From positions 62,602,329 to 62,666,328 of the forward strand of contig OX457027.1 of assembly GCA_949752745.1 (NCBI GenBank): a DNA stretch of 64,000 nucleotides. The letters run 5' to 3'. Within the stretch, counting starts at the first letter, position 1. Every line of letters begins with the position of its first letter. Under the pieces are notes generated by a model. It did not search any database. It worked only from the letters and a program-made list of their open reading frames with translations, and had not been told where the DNA came from. A program made the translations under genes and the position numbers. This stretch comes from Protula sp. h YS-2021 (taxonomy: Eukaryota > Annelida > Polychaeta > Sabellida > Serpulidae). Shown piece after piece: positions 1 to 14,000 of this stretch.

Positions 1-1365
1 TTTAAATACAAATACCTACGTTTCGTGCTACAAAAAGAAGTTCAGCATCTTATCTCTGGTCGTCTTCAGAGCTGTTGCAATTTAGAATGCATCAATTTCA
101 GATCGAAAGCCACCAGGTGTACATTACTATTGTTTCTCCTTTTCTATCCTTTAATAAGCGACACAGCGTCATTCTCAATATTTTGCACCACCGACTGTTT
201 CTTGAACAAATTTAGTTACGTTCAGTTCTAAGATATTCAACAAAATTGCGTACAGTATTGTCAACGGTAACACTGAAAAATCAAGGAGGTTCAGAATGGG
301 ATAACACCTGTATTTTCTTCGATTGGCCCCATGTTGGAAGCGCTTGTTTGTAAATACATGTACTCATCTCTGCGTTTCTTAAAGAGTCCAAGGTGGGGGG
401 GGGGCACGAATAATTTGCCTTTGGGCATGTTTTTCAGTCGCATGCATTTTCAAATAAATGCCTATTTAAACGGGAGAATGTATAAAAGTGAAAGCTTGCC
501 CCTGAAAAATGATTTTCTATTTAACAAATGTCTGTGACTTAAAATTTTCTTTCTGACTAGTTTTTTACCTGTGTTCACAGTTCAACCATTTCGTATCCAC
601 CGGTTTGCATTTTAGCACTGCGGTAACACTGTTGAAAAAATTTTGAATGTCCTAGCAACTGATGTAAACAAATGGCTTCCGAATTAAGAAAATTTTCACA
701 ATTCTCATCCTAGACAGACATTACGTTTCGTTTAGATAGGGTGAATTAAAAAAAAAAAAAAGAAAATAAACATGTCGCTGGTAAAGTATGATAACAAACA
801 AGTTCAATCCAGTTGGACAAAACGCGATAAGAAAGCAGTTAGACACAAAAGTAAGTGAACATTTTGCTTCGAGATAATCGAAACTTTGCCTGCATTCATC
901 AGACATTTGTTATACGGGTGATAAGAAACTTATACTTCATTTCACTCGTACAGAAGACCGTTATCGGTTTCAAGCAATAATCTAAAAGGCGATAAGGTGA
1001 TGTCAACTGGGTAGACAGCATAATATTTTACTCCTTGAACATTTGTCAGAACTTCGCAAGAATACTTTCGAAAAGATATTTACAAGTATTTCCCACCAGT
1101 AACCTAGGTTAAACCCGTCTGTGCCTGTAGTGTCACCATCTACGGAAAACAACACCAAATGATATTTTTTTGCCGAACCTTCCGACAGCTGCCACTGGTT
1201 CTCGAATGCAAACCTTGTTTAATTAGTCTGTTTGGTGCGTTATGTGGGCTGTATTGTAAGAATTTGGTATTAAATATGTAAACTGTATAGAGGTTGTGTT
1301 TTATTTTGTCCTTGTATTACACATTATTGACATAACATACAATCTAAAATGGTGCTTTCTTTTAG
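1..1365. other. Upstream sequence, no gene recognised
   Basis: AT-rich sequence with no convincing coding exon on either strand. The CNBD1-like gene downstream begins inside a codon at 1366, so its first coding exon should lie here or further left. Short candidates such as the ATG at 672 are closed by a stop after a dozen codons and have no suitable donor site, so I do not call one. Confidence 0.5.
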
Positions 1366-3320
1366 TCCCGGGAACTGAAAGCAAACCAGTTATTGACTAT
1401 GACAAACTCAAACAACTGTGTGCAATAGAGGGGCTCAGAACTGTGTAAGTAATAAGAGCGTACTTTAGGAAGTAGAAGGTTTGTAACAATACGAAGAATT
1501 TGTTTCGTTGTTCATAATTATTGCAACATTATTGCGAGAAAATTAAGTGGATGTTTTTAAGTTTTTAATTGTAGTTCAGACCAAAGAACGATTAAAACTA
1601 GAATATAAAGCGAAGAAAAGGAGGGGCTTATTGAACCATTGAACGGTAGTTTTTGAATTTCTAATAACTGATCTGCAGCATGCATGCGACTGTTTGGTTG
1701 TTTCTTTAGTAAAGTTTTAGAACCTTTTTTTTCGGCTACAGGAAGACCCCATCAACAGATGAAGCGCATAAACAGTTTATGGAAAGCTACAAAAGTATAT
1801 TTGTTGAAGATGAGAAACTATCAGGCAATCCTGTACATTCTCTCACAAGAAGGTATCGTTCAAATTTCCTGCCAGCCGTGCTGTAATATATGAGAGAAAT
1901 GAGTACAAAGTTGTATAAAAATGTGAAATTTATTTAAAGGCACTGTTTTTGTGTTTTTTTTTTTGTTTTGTTTTTTTTTTTTTTTTTGTTTTTCAATATT
2001 AGCGAAGTTTGTAGGCTATGCATATATCTATGCACAATGACACTTACTTACACAATAAATGGCCTGGGTGTCATCAATGTTGCGCTTAACATTAATTTTT
2101 GAATGGTCTGTAGCATGAAAAGGCTAGCTGACAGTCAGTCGACAATCACATCTTCCTCGCCGGACACGTCCCAATCTGTAGTGGTTGCGGATACCGAACC
2201 TCATGCTCCAGCAGAAAGCACGATGGAGAATCCAACTAATGTCATGAGTCATGATATCAGAGACTACATGGCTAAGCTACATAAGCAGCGTCAGAGTGAG
2301 GACCCCGAGGCAATCAAAAGGGATAGAATTAAATTGCTAAGGAAGTTACTTAAAAAGCTGTAAGTCCAGTGTATGTTTATTTGTTTTGCTCTACAATATA
2401 ATTATCGGTCAGATATTTTTGTTAAAAATTATCGTATTTTTACTCACAGAGAAAATAAGAAAATTGCAGTATATTCGGATTTGGAAAATAAATAAAGATT
2501 GAAAGTGTCTTTTCCCAAATAAGCAGTCATTTTACTTCAGTTCTACAGAATTTATCCTCTTAGTAACAAGTCGAATTATCAGTTCTACAGAATTTGTCCT
2601 CTTAGTAACATGTCGAGTTATCTTATGTCTGTATTTTTTACTAATTATAGACCCTTTGAAAGAACTGCAGGCGACAATGAACAGATTTTTAATGCTTTAA
2701 AGTGTTTTGAAGTAATAGCCGGCCAGGTGCCGGCAAATGTACTCAAAGAACTGTGTGTTGTCGCTCAGCTAGACGTCTGGAAAGAACAAGATCTAACCAG
2801 TGAGTTGGCAGTTTTCGAACAGGAGATGCTGTATGTTCATAACCTTGAAAATTAATGATTTCGCGTTTGTTGAATGTTTCTCAACCTATACCCTAAGAGT
2901 TTGACGTATTGATAAAAAGTTGTTTTATTTAGCATTTTTCTAAGCTGCAGGATAAAGCTTAATTTGGACGAAGGGTTTGGCTGTTATATCAAATATATTG
3001 ATTTTCAGTTTTTGGAAACACTGGCTTTCATTTCATACTCAAGGGGAAAGCTAAACCTATATCAGATCCTTGGGTGAGGTTTAAGGGTGAACAAATAGAG
3101 TTTCCTTCTCCCACACCGGAACCACCAGCTTTTGTGCACGAGGTGATTTTTAGATATCATTAAGTTCTTTTTTTTTGCAAATGTGTACAGCTTAGAGAAT
3201 ATTGTCTCCCAATTTATTTCCTGTGTTTCTAAACGTGTTACTTAGAAAGTGCTTTTTAAAAGAATAATTGTGAAGACTTCTGCAGTTATGTCTACACTAA
3301 ATGTGTGAACTCTAAAAGGA

Positions 3321-3382
<62 letters not shown>

Positions 3383-6300
3383 GCTTGGAGTGGGGGATGT
3401 TTTCGGCACCCTGGAGAAAGTGGAAGGCCGTGAGCCGAACAGCCGCATTTTGTCCGTCACAACCTCGACAGACCTTTGTGAATTTCTGCGTATTTCAACG
3501 AACGACTACAAAAGAGTTATAGATGTAAGTCTGCCAATGAATACGAATATCTAAGAAATCCATATGTGTTACAGATAATATTTTGACATGTTCCATACGT
3601 TTTGGTCACTAAATTTTCTGTCATGAGACAGTTGGGAGTGTTGGTTGTTCTGATTCTTTTTTTTTTTTTTTAACATTGTTTCCTTAAATGAAGTGTGCAG
3701 GTCAAAAGACATCTTGATTTAGAATACACTCCTGTGGCGGTTGTTTGAAAAAAAAAAGGTGATGACTTAGATAACAAGTCTTCTGTACCATTTCAGCAAA
3801 TTAGGCAGCGCGATGAAACAGAGAAAGTTAACTTGCTCCAGTCATGCAATGCGTATCAATATTGGTCAAAACAGCCATTGGTTAAAGTGGCGAATATTCT
3901 GGACTGGGCAAACTTTCCTGCAAACACAGGTATTGCGTATGACAGTGTCAAGCGGTGCAGGTTAACTCGATCGTTTGAATGAAGATCCGATGTTCTGCCA
4001 ACCGTATTACAGTCTACTTTCTTTGCGATCAACTAGAGCTTGTTTGCTAAACAAGTACAAGTGAACACCACAGATATCAAAGCTTTGTAAAATGACTGCA
4101 AGCATGTTGATGAAAAAATGGTCACGGATAGTTTGAAGTACAAATTAATCTTATTTTAAGTTACCTGAAATAATTGTAATGTAAAACTGCGAAAATCCTC
4201 CATGGGGGACTAAACTTACATTTCCTGTTATCTTAATTTCAAATTAGTCATGTTCAAATAAACCTTGGCTTACTGAATTTTTCTTGTCTTTACTTTTTAG
4301 TTTTAGTTTCCGAGGGTTACAAGTCGCCCTTTGTGGCTATCATCAAGTCTGGAGAATGTCACGTGCTTCGGCACGTCGAGGTGCTTAAAACCTTGCCCAA
4401 TGGAAAACAGGTATGCTGTTACTCTTTCTCCAGAGGAATAAACTGTTTCTCGAGAATGATTTCTGTGGTCTTACCTCTTCTATAATTAGTCGTATTTGTG
4501 CTTCGTGTTATTGCTTTTTGGTTATTTGCCCTTGAATAAAATTAACCATAGCGGATTTAGCATAACACTTGACCAAAATGTATTACACACAGTAACAACA
4601 CCAAAACTTTTGGTTCTGTTTATGCAAATCATATACAGTTTATTTCGTTCCCTCTCAGTGTTTTTGTATACGTTTGATTAACATTTTTACAGGCTTTTCA
4701 TACTAGGTACACCATCTATCTAAGTGTAGATAAGCTGACAATTTTAAAATCAAGTTACTGCATTATTTGTATGCAGCTCAAAATCAGTTAAGTGTTTGAA
4801 AACAAGACTTATTGACTGTTAGGATCGTAGGCTCAATGTAAGGATACTGCATTGTGGCAGTGGTAATTCTTTCAGTTTAGATCTGAAACGTGTTGCACAA
4901 AGGCTAAGTTTAACTTTCCAAACCCATCAAAGCGCCAGCATCTTGCGTTACGAAAACCAGTAATAATTCCAGCAAGTGAAAAAAGTACTTCTAAAATGTT
5001 AGATACCGTAAGGGTATTATTATTTCATCAATTACGATCTAACTGCCTGTGCTGCTTTGTATTGTACGTCACTCACCCCATCATGTTTGATGATTTGGGG
5101 AATTCCAGGGGATTTTTTGATAAAGGAGAAATCGGTTGATGCCACTGCAGTTAATTGATAAACCGATTAATTGCATACTGTGTTCAAATACATCACTGTT
5201 TTTTATATATATAACATGTATGTGATAGTCGAAGAAAATTCGGTACAAGACTAACTAGTTTCGACTACATTTGTCCTGTATAAAATGCTGCCCACAAAGC
5301 CAGCTGACTCAGAGGCTGTTATACAGTGATATTAACTGCATTCATTTTTTGGACAATTCAATAACGTTTATAATTTCCGAATTTTGGACCTCATGTGGTA
5401 AATAAAAACAAGCATCGAACGTGAACTTTTCTGATAGCTGAAGCACAATTGTCCCAGTTTTCCAGGTGAATTCAAGACTTGACTTTTGGTTTCTATAAAC
5501 AGGAGAAGCGCACCAAGCAAGTGGTGATGGGTAAACTCGGTGTTCATGATTCTTTTGGAGAAATCAGTATTATTACAGACGAACCGATAACATGTTCGAT
5601 AGTGACGGCTTGTCCCGTGGAACTGGCAGTTATTGAACCAGAAAAATTAAAAGGTTGGTCTTTTTCAGTTCTTTTTAGCGTATTAATTGAAGCCTTTGTG
5701 TAAAAAATATTGATAAATTTGAAGTTTATTTATAGCAAGCATCTTATCGCGACTTTTATCTGTCAGACAGAGACGCGTAAATAGCTAGATGATAAAGCTC
5801 ATATAAATAGCGCATTTATTATTTCAAGCTGACTGTGTTCTTGTCACATATTGACGAAAATTTCTTTATATTTCTTTGTATGTGGCAAAACAATGATTGA
5901 AATGTTTGTTTGGCAGAACTAGACGAAACCACGGTACAGCTTTTACAACAGTCAAGCGAAAGAACATTTGGCGATTTAACGCAGGTGATTGGAAAACGCT
6001 ACTTTCGGTTTTTAAAGCCAAGCACACCCACACTAAGTAGTGCATTTACCTATCGGCATATTTTCTTCACCGGACCCCCGTGTGTACAAATAAAATGCAT
6101 TGATGCGTGTTCCCCATCTCTATAATCCTGTATTAAGAGACCTTCGTTTCAGATTTTCGCCTGCGCTAAAATTTGGGTGTGCAAAGACGAAGAAAAGGGC
6201 AGAGTCAAAACTAGGGCAAATTTGATTAATAGTTCTCATGTGAAACCCAGTTTCAATACTAACATGTGGATTTTCATTACCTTTACAGAAAGATATTCAC

Positions 6301-6420
6301 AACGAGTATGTTGCGCAAGAACTGAAACGAGAATGGAACGAGTTTAAGCACACAGTAATTGGTGACGTCATCAATAGTCGTGGAATACGTCCTGGTTACG
6401 GAAAGTGGTCCAAGCATTAA
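1366..6420 (+). CDS. CNBD1: CNBD1-like cyclic nucleotide-binding domain protein (5' exon missing)
   Basis: Eleven exons join in frame with GT-AG sites: 1366-1444, 1742-1852, 2114-2359, 2651-2799, 3009-3142, 3384-3524, 3797-3929, 4301-4410, 5503-5653, 5917-5984 and 6289-6420 (stop TAA). They give about 484 residues; the family is usually about 440. The start exon was not found, because the first exon opens in mid-codon. The N-terminal part (IDYDKLKQLCAIEGLR, then a segment with HKQFMESYKSIF) resembles the CNBD1 N-terminus. Two cNMP-type beta-roll domains follow. The first contains GVGDVFGTLEKVEGREPNSR. The second contains a phosphate-binding-cassette-like FGEISIITDEPITCSIV. The second cassette has FGE but lacks the Arg of the usual PRxA motif, so classical cAMP binding is doubtful. 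The biochemical role of CNBD1 is poorly defined. An (AT)n repeat directly abuts the exon at 3384. Confidence 0.85.
3324..3377. repeat. (AT)n microsatellite at a splice acceptor
   Basis: About 50 bp of alternating A and T end six bases before the exon that begins at 3384. They occupy the place where a polypyrimidine tract would normally lie. The acceptor reads ...ATTATATAG. Confidence 0.9.
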
Positions 6421-6679
6421 TGGCAGAAGTATTGGGGAGGCTGTGAATACCCTGAAGAACAGGAAATCAATCGAACGTGGACAGTTTTAAGTAAAATAAT
6501 GAATGTGGTGGGAAGAGGGGGGTGGGGGGCTGACAAGCGCGAGCTGTTGAAGACCAGGATTTATTGCCGGTTATGATTTGTAGCATTGCTGATAGTTTTA
6601 TTATGTAATGCTAAATGAAGAAGAAATAGCGGTTCTAAGGTTTAAAGTAATGGTTTGGAAAAAATGCTTTGATACTCAT

Positions 6680-6728
<49 letters not shown>

Positions 6729-8014
6729 GTGGCATAACAAAGCAGACTGCAGATTCGTCGACAAGCGTATCACGTCAGTGCGTAACCCTGAAGGCCCCGA
6801 TTTTTTTTGTTGATTTTCCAGTGCTGATTTTAAGAGCATATGCGAAAATGAAAAGTTCCAACTTCGTAGAAACGAACATCATTTACATTGTAAAATGTGT
6901 GGTGTAATTGTAGACGTCGTTTTCTGCCAACTGGTCTCCAGGTAAAAGTCGTTTAGAAGGACTGGTTTAATAAGTGATTTTCTAGGCGCCCATTTTCTTG
7001 GACAGCCCAAGCCAGTTATTGCCTTTTCGGCGTTTCTCTTGTTTTACTGATTTTGTTTAGTGCAACATGTTTTGTGTTATCATAATACAATGCGACAGTT
7101 CTTAACCCTAATTGTGCCGTTTAAAGAAATGCTATGAACAGTATTTTCCAATCGCAATGGGAACAATCCGTCCGTGTAAAAAAAAAGTATATTATCGTAG
7201 AAATAAAAATCTCGAAAGGTTCCGGAAGTGAGGTAGATTATTTCAGCCATTGTGACGCGCGTTTTTGTGATTTTTTTTTTTTTTTTTTTTTTTTTTGAGA
7301 GAGATGGATAGGAGTTCGAAGTTCAGCTGAAGTTCAGTTAAGCAGTTTGCAGTTATTCATTTCACATCCAGGCCAGATTTTTTATGTAAAATATCTAAGA
7401 AACTTCTTTTAAACTTATATACATCTGTGATATCAATGTTATATATCTTATTGTTGAAATCAGCTTATTGTTCAAAAGCACAATTATCAACCTTTTGGAA
7501 GATAATGCTGTGTAAGTGAGTCAGCTGGGAAGGATTAGGACTAAGACCACAAATGCTGGCTTGAGGAGGGGGCGGGGGGGGGGGGAGTTAGCTGGAACAT
7601 GTTTGCGATCACCCCCTCCCCGCACACCATCCTCATAGGACAGTGACTGGAGCAAGACCAGTGCATCTGTTGTCTTTGCGGGGGCTTTTGGGTCGAAGAA
7701 ATTAGTTTAACTTTTTCTGTAAATCAATATTTGAATAAATGAAATACACATTTGAAACTATTATTATTTTTAGTTCACGCTGGTGCTTACAATTACACAA
7801 AAATCCATTAAATGCGTATAAAGTTTATAAAAGCATAAGAACACCTCTAACCAGATGGTCCAGACCAACTAGCTTCAGTCCAGGCGAATGTCTTCAGTCA
7901 GTTCATCTAAAATCATTTTAGCTCTTGCAAATGTCGGGGTGATGGGGGGGAGGGGAGATTTATAATATTAATCTCGATAAATGTCACGGCATTCCGCCAC
8001 ATCAGTTCCATACA
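6421..8014. other. Intergenic region between convergent genes
   Basis: Between the CNBD1-like stop and the SLC7A6OS stop, which converge. It holds a (GA)n microsatellite at 6682-6726, a T-run near 7270-7296 and a G-rich tract near 7566-7587. No coding exon is evident. The 3' UTRs of both genes should lie here. Confidence 0.6.
6682..6726. repeat. (GA)n microsatellite
   Basis: About 22 uninterrupted GA dinucleotides roughly 260 bp beyond the CNBD1-like stop codon. The Arg-Glu and Leu-Ser open frames through it are artefacts of the repeat. Confidence 0.95.
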
Positions 8015-11000
8015 CTAAGTATCGTCTTCATCACTGCCGTAGAGTTCTCGCGTTATTCTCTTTTTATAAACCTCGTATGGTGTTTTAGGAGCCCATAAAT
8101 GATTGTAAGCATCCTCGTCTTCAGAAGCAGGTGACAGCTCATCGTCTGAATCTATAAACAGTACACAATGCAATAATGTCTCTTCTAAACCTAAACAAAT
8201 AAATAAATGAATAATGCGTATATTATGGTCCATTACTATTTTTCCCGCTCTGTAGATTCGCCCCCTCTAAAAACATCGTGAAAAGCGACAAGCTGAAGCA
8301 ACAAAACAAGATTTTAAATTAAAAAATGCCGTCTCAAGTCAATTCGCCGCATTTCATTCAGCTTCTTATATGGAAGTGGGTACCTGTGATTTTGAGCCTG
8401 GAGTCCATGAGTCTTGAAACGTGTGCATCATAATCTTCCCTTTCCTCTTCGTCTGTTGAAAAATATATAAAATGCGTAAAAGGATGAATATACCAATTAT
8501 TAATACTAACTAAAATGTTGACCAGAAGAATTTGTCAGAATTATGTAAACTCCCTCTATCATTTTGCGACCAGCCGATACAACATTACCTGTTTTTCCAA
8601 ATGTGTTGGCTTAGCTGCAAACAGACCCCCAAAAAAACATATCCTCATATAAAAGCAGCACAGAGAACGCGCTATGCATATACCTGCGGCGTAGAAGCCG
8701 TAGGCGTCCTCATCCGGGTAGTCGTTACGCCAGTTGTCCTCCTCATTCTCGTCGTCGTCATCGTCGTAACACAACTCCTCATCACTGTCGCTGCAACGAC
8801 GGTTTTCTTTCAATTATTGTTGTTTATTTACTGGTAAATAAAAACGAAAGGGAAAGGGGCACAAGGGTGCCTTAGTCGTACAAGCTTAACTCAAATTAAG
8901 TTTCAGCTGAAAAGTAGCATAAGCTTACCACTGCATTTTAAAGCGCATATAGCCCAAATATCAAAACGTAACAATCTCCCAGTAGCACCACCCCCACAGA
9001 TTTCAGGAAGTCTTTATTATCGACGACTTTCTGTATTTATTCAAATACATTGTAACATTTTTCTGAAAAGTATCAAACGCGTCGGTTTTTTCTCTTTCTT
9101 TTTTTTTTATTTTATGGTTAACTTCATATCAAGTATGAGAGGTGGATACATACCCCTGGCTCTCCCAGATTATGTCCTCGTTTCTGAAACATTCGAACTG
9201 AAGGTCACGTTCAAGGTCACGAAAATCAATCGTGTTGGTGTGCAGATAAAAGATGTCATACACGTATTGAGCTTCCCCTTGTTCCGGGGGCGTCGATTTT
9301 TCACTGATCATCGGAATACCATTGCACATTAAACTTTCTCCAGCCTACAAATAAAAATTTATATTCTGTCACTGCAATCCATACTCTTGTTTTAACAGCA
9401 TCAATCGAAAGGCTAACGCATGCTGAAATTTGAACAAAGTAATACTGATCTACATTCACAGGATAACGTGCATTCAGAAACATTCCGCAGTATAATAGAA
9501 CATAACGCTCCTAATTATATTTCATTTATCAAAATCGTAACGCAAAAGAAATATTAATTTTGTCTGGCATTTTTCGCTTCTACGTTATCTTTAACATCGT
9601 CACTGTTTCTCAAGCTGTGAAGTAAAACCTTCCAGAGGAGAATCCGTATCAATGGCGCGTTTATTTCTAAAAGCTTTCAAAAAATTTCAAGTCACAGTTC
9701 AGGAGATTTGAACACGACAACTTGCTAGTCTCACGCGCCACTCATCATATACAGCTTTCACAAACGATAAACAACGAAGTGAAAAAAAGAGAGTTCGACA
9801 CACAAAGCTGAGAGCAAGAGACTTCTACGTGTTAAATTTTTGTCGAGATTAACATCTGTTCTACACTGAATAAAAAGTGTTACAACACCTTCTAGAAAGC
9901 TAAATTACCCGATACACTGTGACTCTGTCAGTTACGGGAAGAGGCAAGGTGTGTAACAGGAGTGACTAAAAGCACATGCATCCGCAGACACATGCGACTT
10001 TGGGAATACCTTGGAATACGCGACTTTATGCATCATTCTTAACAATATGCTTTGCACCCAAGGCCTCTTTAACACACAAAAGCAACTAATAAATAATGAT
10101 GATTTTAACCTTTACTCAGGCTACAGCCAAGAACAAAAAATGACCACCTGTTTTTCTGCAGGTTCTTTTTTCTTTAAATCGCCCTCTTGCTCCAGGTCAA
10201 ATACATTGTACCTTTTGCCATCACTTTCAACAGCCGAAGCACCCATACAGGCACCTATCTCCTGCTTAGGCGCTTTACTACATGCCGCTCCCTCCGCAGT
10301 CCTGTCTTCGGAGTCATCATTTTTAAAATCACTGACCTTTATACCCCGCCTTTCAGACACAATCTATAACAGATAATTACATTCTGATTTTATGACAATC
10401 ATGGATTTCCAAATAATCACACTGCAACCAAGTAAGTTTTAATGGCAATGTTCATGCATATATTTGGATCATATTAAGCATGTCAACAACGTGAAACTTT
10501 TGAAGGAAAAGGGTTGAGTTTTCGCGGTTGCCCATTGCGACCAACTTTTACCTCAAATTATCAACTCTACTGAGTTGGTCGGGTCGGTGGCGAAATCATT
10601 TTCTTAATATTTTGAAGTAAATAAACTTCTGTTACAAAGTAGGCCGTCCTCCAGGCGACAGGAAAATTTTGCAAAGTTTCAAGCCCGTAAATTTATTCAT
10701 TAGGGTAGCAAAAGATAGGTTTTTCATACACTAGATATAATGTCACATTCAGGTCACCTTGAATCTCTGGCACTCGCTTTGTTTTCTCGTAGTTTGCCTT
10801 GTCTTGTGTGAAATATCCTCAAGACGGTGTTTCTTGTAATCATCTTCAATTTTCTTCTTCCTCACCGCTTTCTTCACCAATATGGTGACATCAGCGTTCT
10901 ATAAAAGTTGACTTGAACGGCTTAGAGGTGAAAGAGAAAAGTGGTTAAGAATAAATCCAAATTGGTGAAAGAATTAAGAAACATCTTCCTTGGTTGAAAA

Positions 11001-14000
11001 TAATTTCCAATTGTCGCCAAATTTGAATCTGGCTTATTTAGTGAAGTCGGAATGTAACAATTTGTGGTCACCAATTATGATCCAATGCCACCAACTTTAC
11101 CTCCTCCCTCATACGCCGGGAGGAGGGTCAAGAATGAATGGTCATTTTTCAAAAGTTTTAATTTCAATTTCCTAACGATGGGTTTTTTTCTGACCCAACT
11201 GAATAGTTACAAAATAGCGCACAAGTGAGAGTTGTACATGCCCTGTTGGTAATGATTGGTTGCTTAGCTTCTTTGTATAAATAAAAAGAACACTTCTATT
11301 TCTTCGTAAACAAGTAAGTATTTGTGAAACACACGCAGGCCCCAACCGCCCCCAAATTCATAGGGGTATAAAGCGATGACGGACAGGCGGACGGACGGAC
11401 AGACGGACGGACGGACACCCCAAACCTATAGACCCCAATCTGAAGGGTTTGGGCCTAAAAACCAATGTGAACAATAAATTGTAAATGGTGAAATATAGTG
11501 GCTACAGGACCCAGGCTAAGCTGAGAGGTTGAAAATCGCAAGAAATCATTTCGGGAGAAAAGGAACGGTTTCGGATCACATACACTAGAATAAAAAATTG
11601 TACAACACATTTTCAACTGACGATGTGTTTTGATTATTGTCTTTTTGTAAAACAAATATAAATGGGTCTAGTTCGTCAAACATTGTCAGATTATTTATTG
11701 ATATATCTTCACTAACAATCTGGAGCTTGTGCTTAAACTAAGTGTTTTGACATGGTGGTGATTTTCGCAACCAACTTTTTTGTTCTGGTGGCGAAATTGA
11801 GTTGACCCGTGGCGAAAGTGGCCAGCTGGCGACAACATGAAAACAACAAGTCAAATAAGCGCTCCACTGTTTATCATCAATAAACCGGTATTAATCTACG
11901 AGTAACCAACTTGGCATTCACAGACAGCCTATTTGCCAATTAATAATGTTATTTCTGAAAAGAAAATTGCTTAAACTTGTGAACTATGTTTTCCTCAGAT
12001 TTTCTGGTGGCAAAATTTCGCCACCAAGATTTTTATCTGGTGGCGAAATGTCAAAACTTGGTGGCAAATCGCCCCCGCGCATCCGCTAATATCGAACCCT
12101 GCTATTAAACCTCGCTTGTACAATGACATTACTATACTACGTTTTAATACACTACTTACTTATGAGCTTAATGTAAATAATAGCTCGTACTCAGAACATG
12201 TAAATAAAGGCAACTTCTTTTAACTTTCATGCCCACTGCGTTATTTCATTTGTGCAAAAACCAGGCGCTTTCTCCAAAGGACACTTTTGCAGTGTTGCCA
12301 CGGAGTCGTCAAGAAAAAAAAGGATGAAAAAAAGGATAAAAAAGGATAAATTTGAGAAAAAAAAGTATGAAAAAAAGGATAATTCATATTTTGCTGAAGA
12401 TCGAGAAAACATTAATGTTATTCATATTGTATCTTTTTTTGTAATTTCAAGGTTTGCGCTGGGTTCTCAGAAATGTGAGTCAAAAGGGAAAGTGTGACTC
12501 AGTTAGGTCCAGAAAAACTCGGTGGATTCAGAAAAAGTGAGTCATTTCGTAAAAAATGCCCAAAAGTGGACAAAAACCGCGAACCCGAATGCGAACCCTG
12601 AATTTATAATGCTGGTTTTCACAGCGATTAAAAAATATTTGCATACCTGATTGTACTTTACAAATTATAAAGGAATCCGGTCAAATTGTGCCAAAAGAAG
12701 ATTTTTGAAAATTGGTAGTAAATATTTTTAAATGCCCCCATTTAGCCAATTTTGAGCGGATCGCCAAAAAAAAAGTAATTTTTTAAGACAGGCCTACCTA
12801 GAGAATAAATGTTCAAAATTGGAAAGGAATCCGATCAAAATTGTGGGAGAAGAACCATTTTGAAAATTGGCAACCGAAAAATTTTAAATGCCCCCCATTT
12901 AGCCAATTTTTGGCGGATCGCCAAAAAAAAAATTTTTAAAGAGAGGCCTACCTGGAGAACATTCGTTTAAAATTTGAGAGGAATCCGATCAAAACTGAGG
13001 TAGAAGAAGCATTTTAATTTAAGGAAAAGTTTACACGCGTACATACGTAAATACAGACGGCGGATACCCCTCTATTGATGTGATAAGACCAGCCCGACAT
13101 GGTCGGCTGGACTAAAAAAAGGCGCGTACGCACTTTATCGATGGTCCCTAGGGACATGCAACTCAAACTTACAGAATGAAGTTATTGAAAATCATTCAAG
13201 AAACTAGAAGTTCATTCCGCTAGCGAAATGTTAAACACTTGACAAAAATTAAAACGCAAAATACTTCCTTCAATGGGTTATTTCTTGAATAATATATTGC
13301 AAACAACACAGCCTGAATGCGTCTTATAAGCCGAGTAGTGTTTGGTTGTTGCTGACTTAAAGTTTTATTGATCGATCGCCTTGTTATCTATTTACGCACT
13401 GAGAGCTCGCACAAAGCTCACTGAGCAGATGTGTATTCGCCAAAAATACACTCTTTTCACATGGCGTTTTAATAAAGAAAACGAAATCAAAGACGAAAAT
13501 AACAAGTTTGTCCAAGGACAAAGTCCCAGCTTACGAAAAGCAATAAGACCAATTCCAGCGTGCATGAGCAAGAGAATTTCCCTGAAAAATTGGGCTTCAA
13601 AAGATAGACGGCAAAGAGCTAGCTTAATAATTAATTTAGCACCGGACCAGAACATAGACCGATAAATAGACCGATAAATGCATACGAAGATTTCTTTCCC
13701 AGAAAAATGGGAAACTGCGGTTCTTATTTCGGATCAGTGCGCGTGTTTATTTAACTTGCGTCGATGTGCGGTTCTCATTCCAGACCAATGCACATGTTTA
13801 TTTTACTTGCGATGATGAGCAGTACTTACTTTGGACAAGTGCACAAGTTTCCTTAGTTTGTCTTGATGCGCGGTTCGCATTTCGGACCAGTTTGCATGTT
13901 TATTTAACTTACCTTGATGCACGGTGCTTATTTTGGACGTGTGCACATGTTTATTTAACTTGCGTTGATGCGCGGTTTACATTTTGGACCAGAGCGCATG

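Noticed and set aside
672..716. ATG at 672 as the CNBD1 start exon
   Set aside because: The frame ends after 13 codons with no donor site that would give the phase needed to join the exon at 1366.
6608..6907. Frames through the (GA)n repeat encoding Arg-Glu or Leu-Ser runs
   Set aside because: Microsatellite artefacts.
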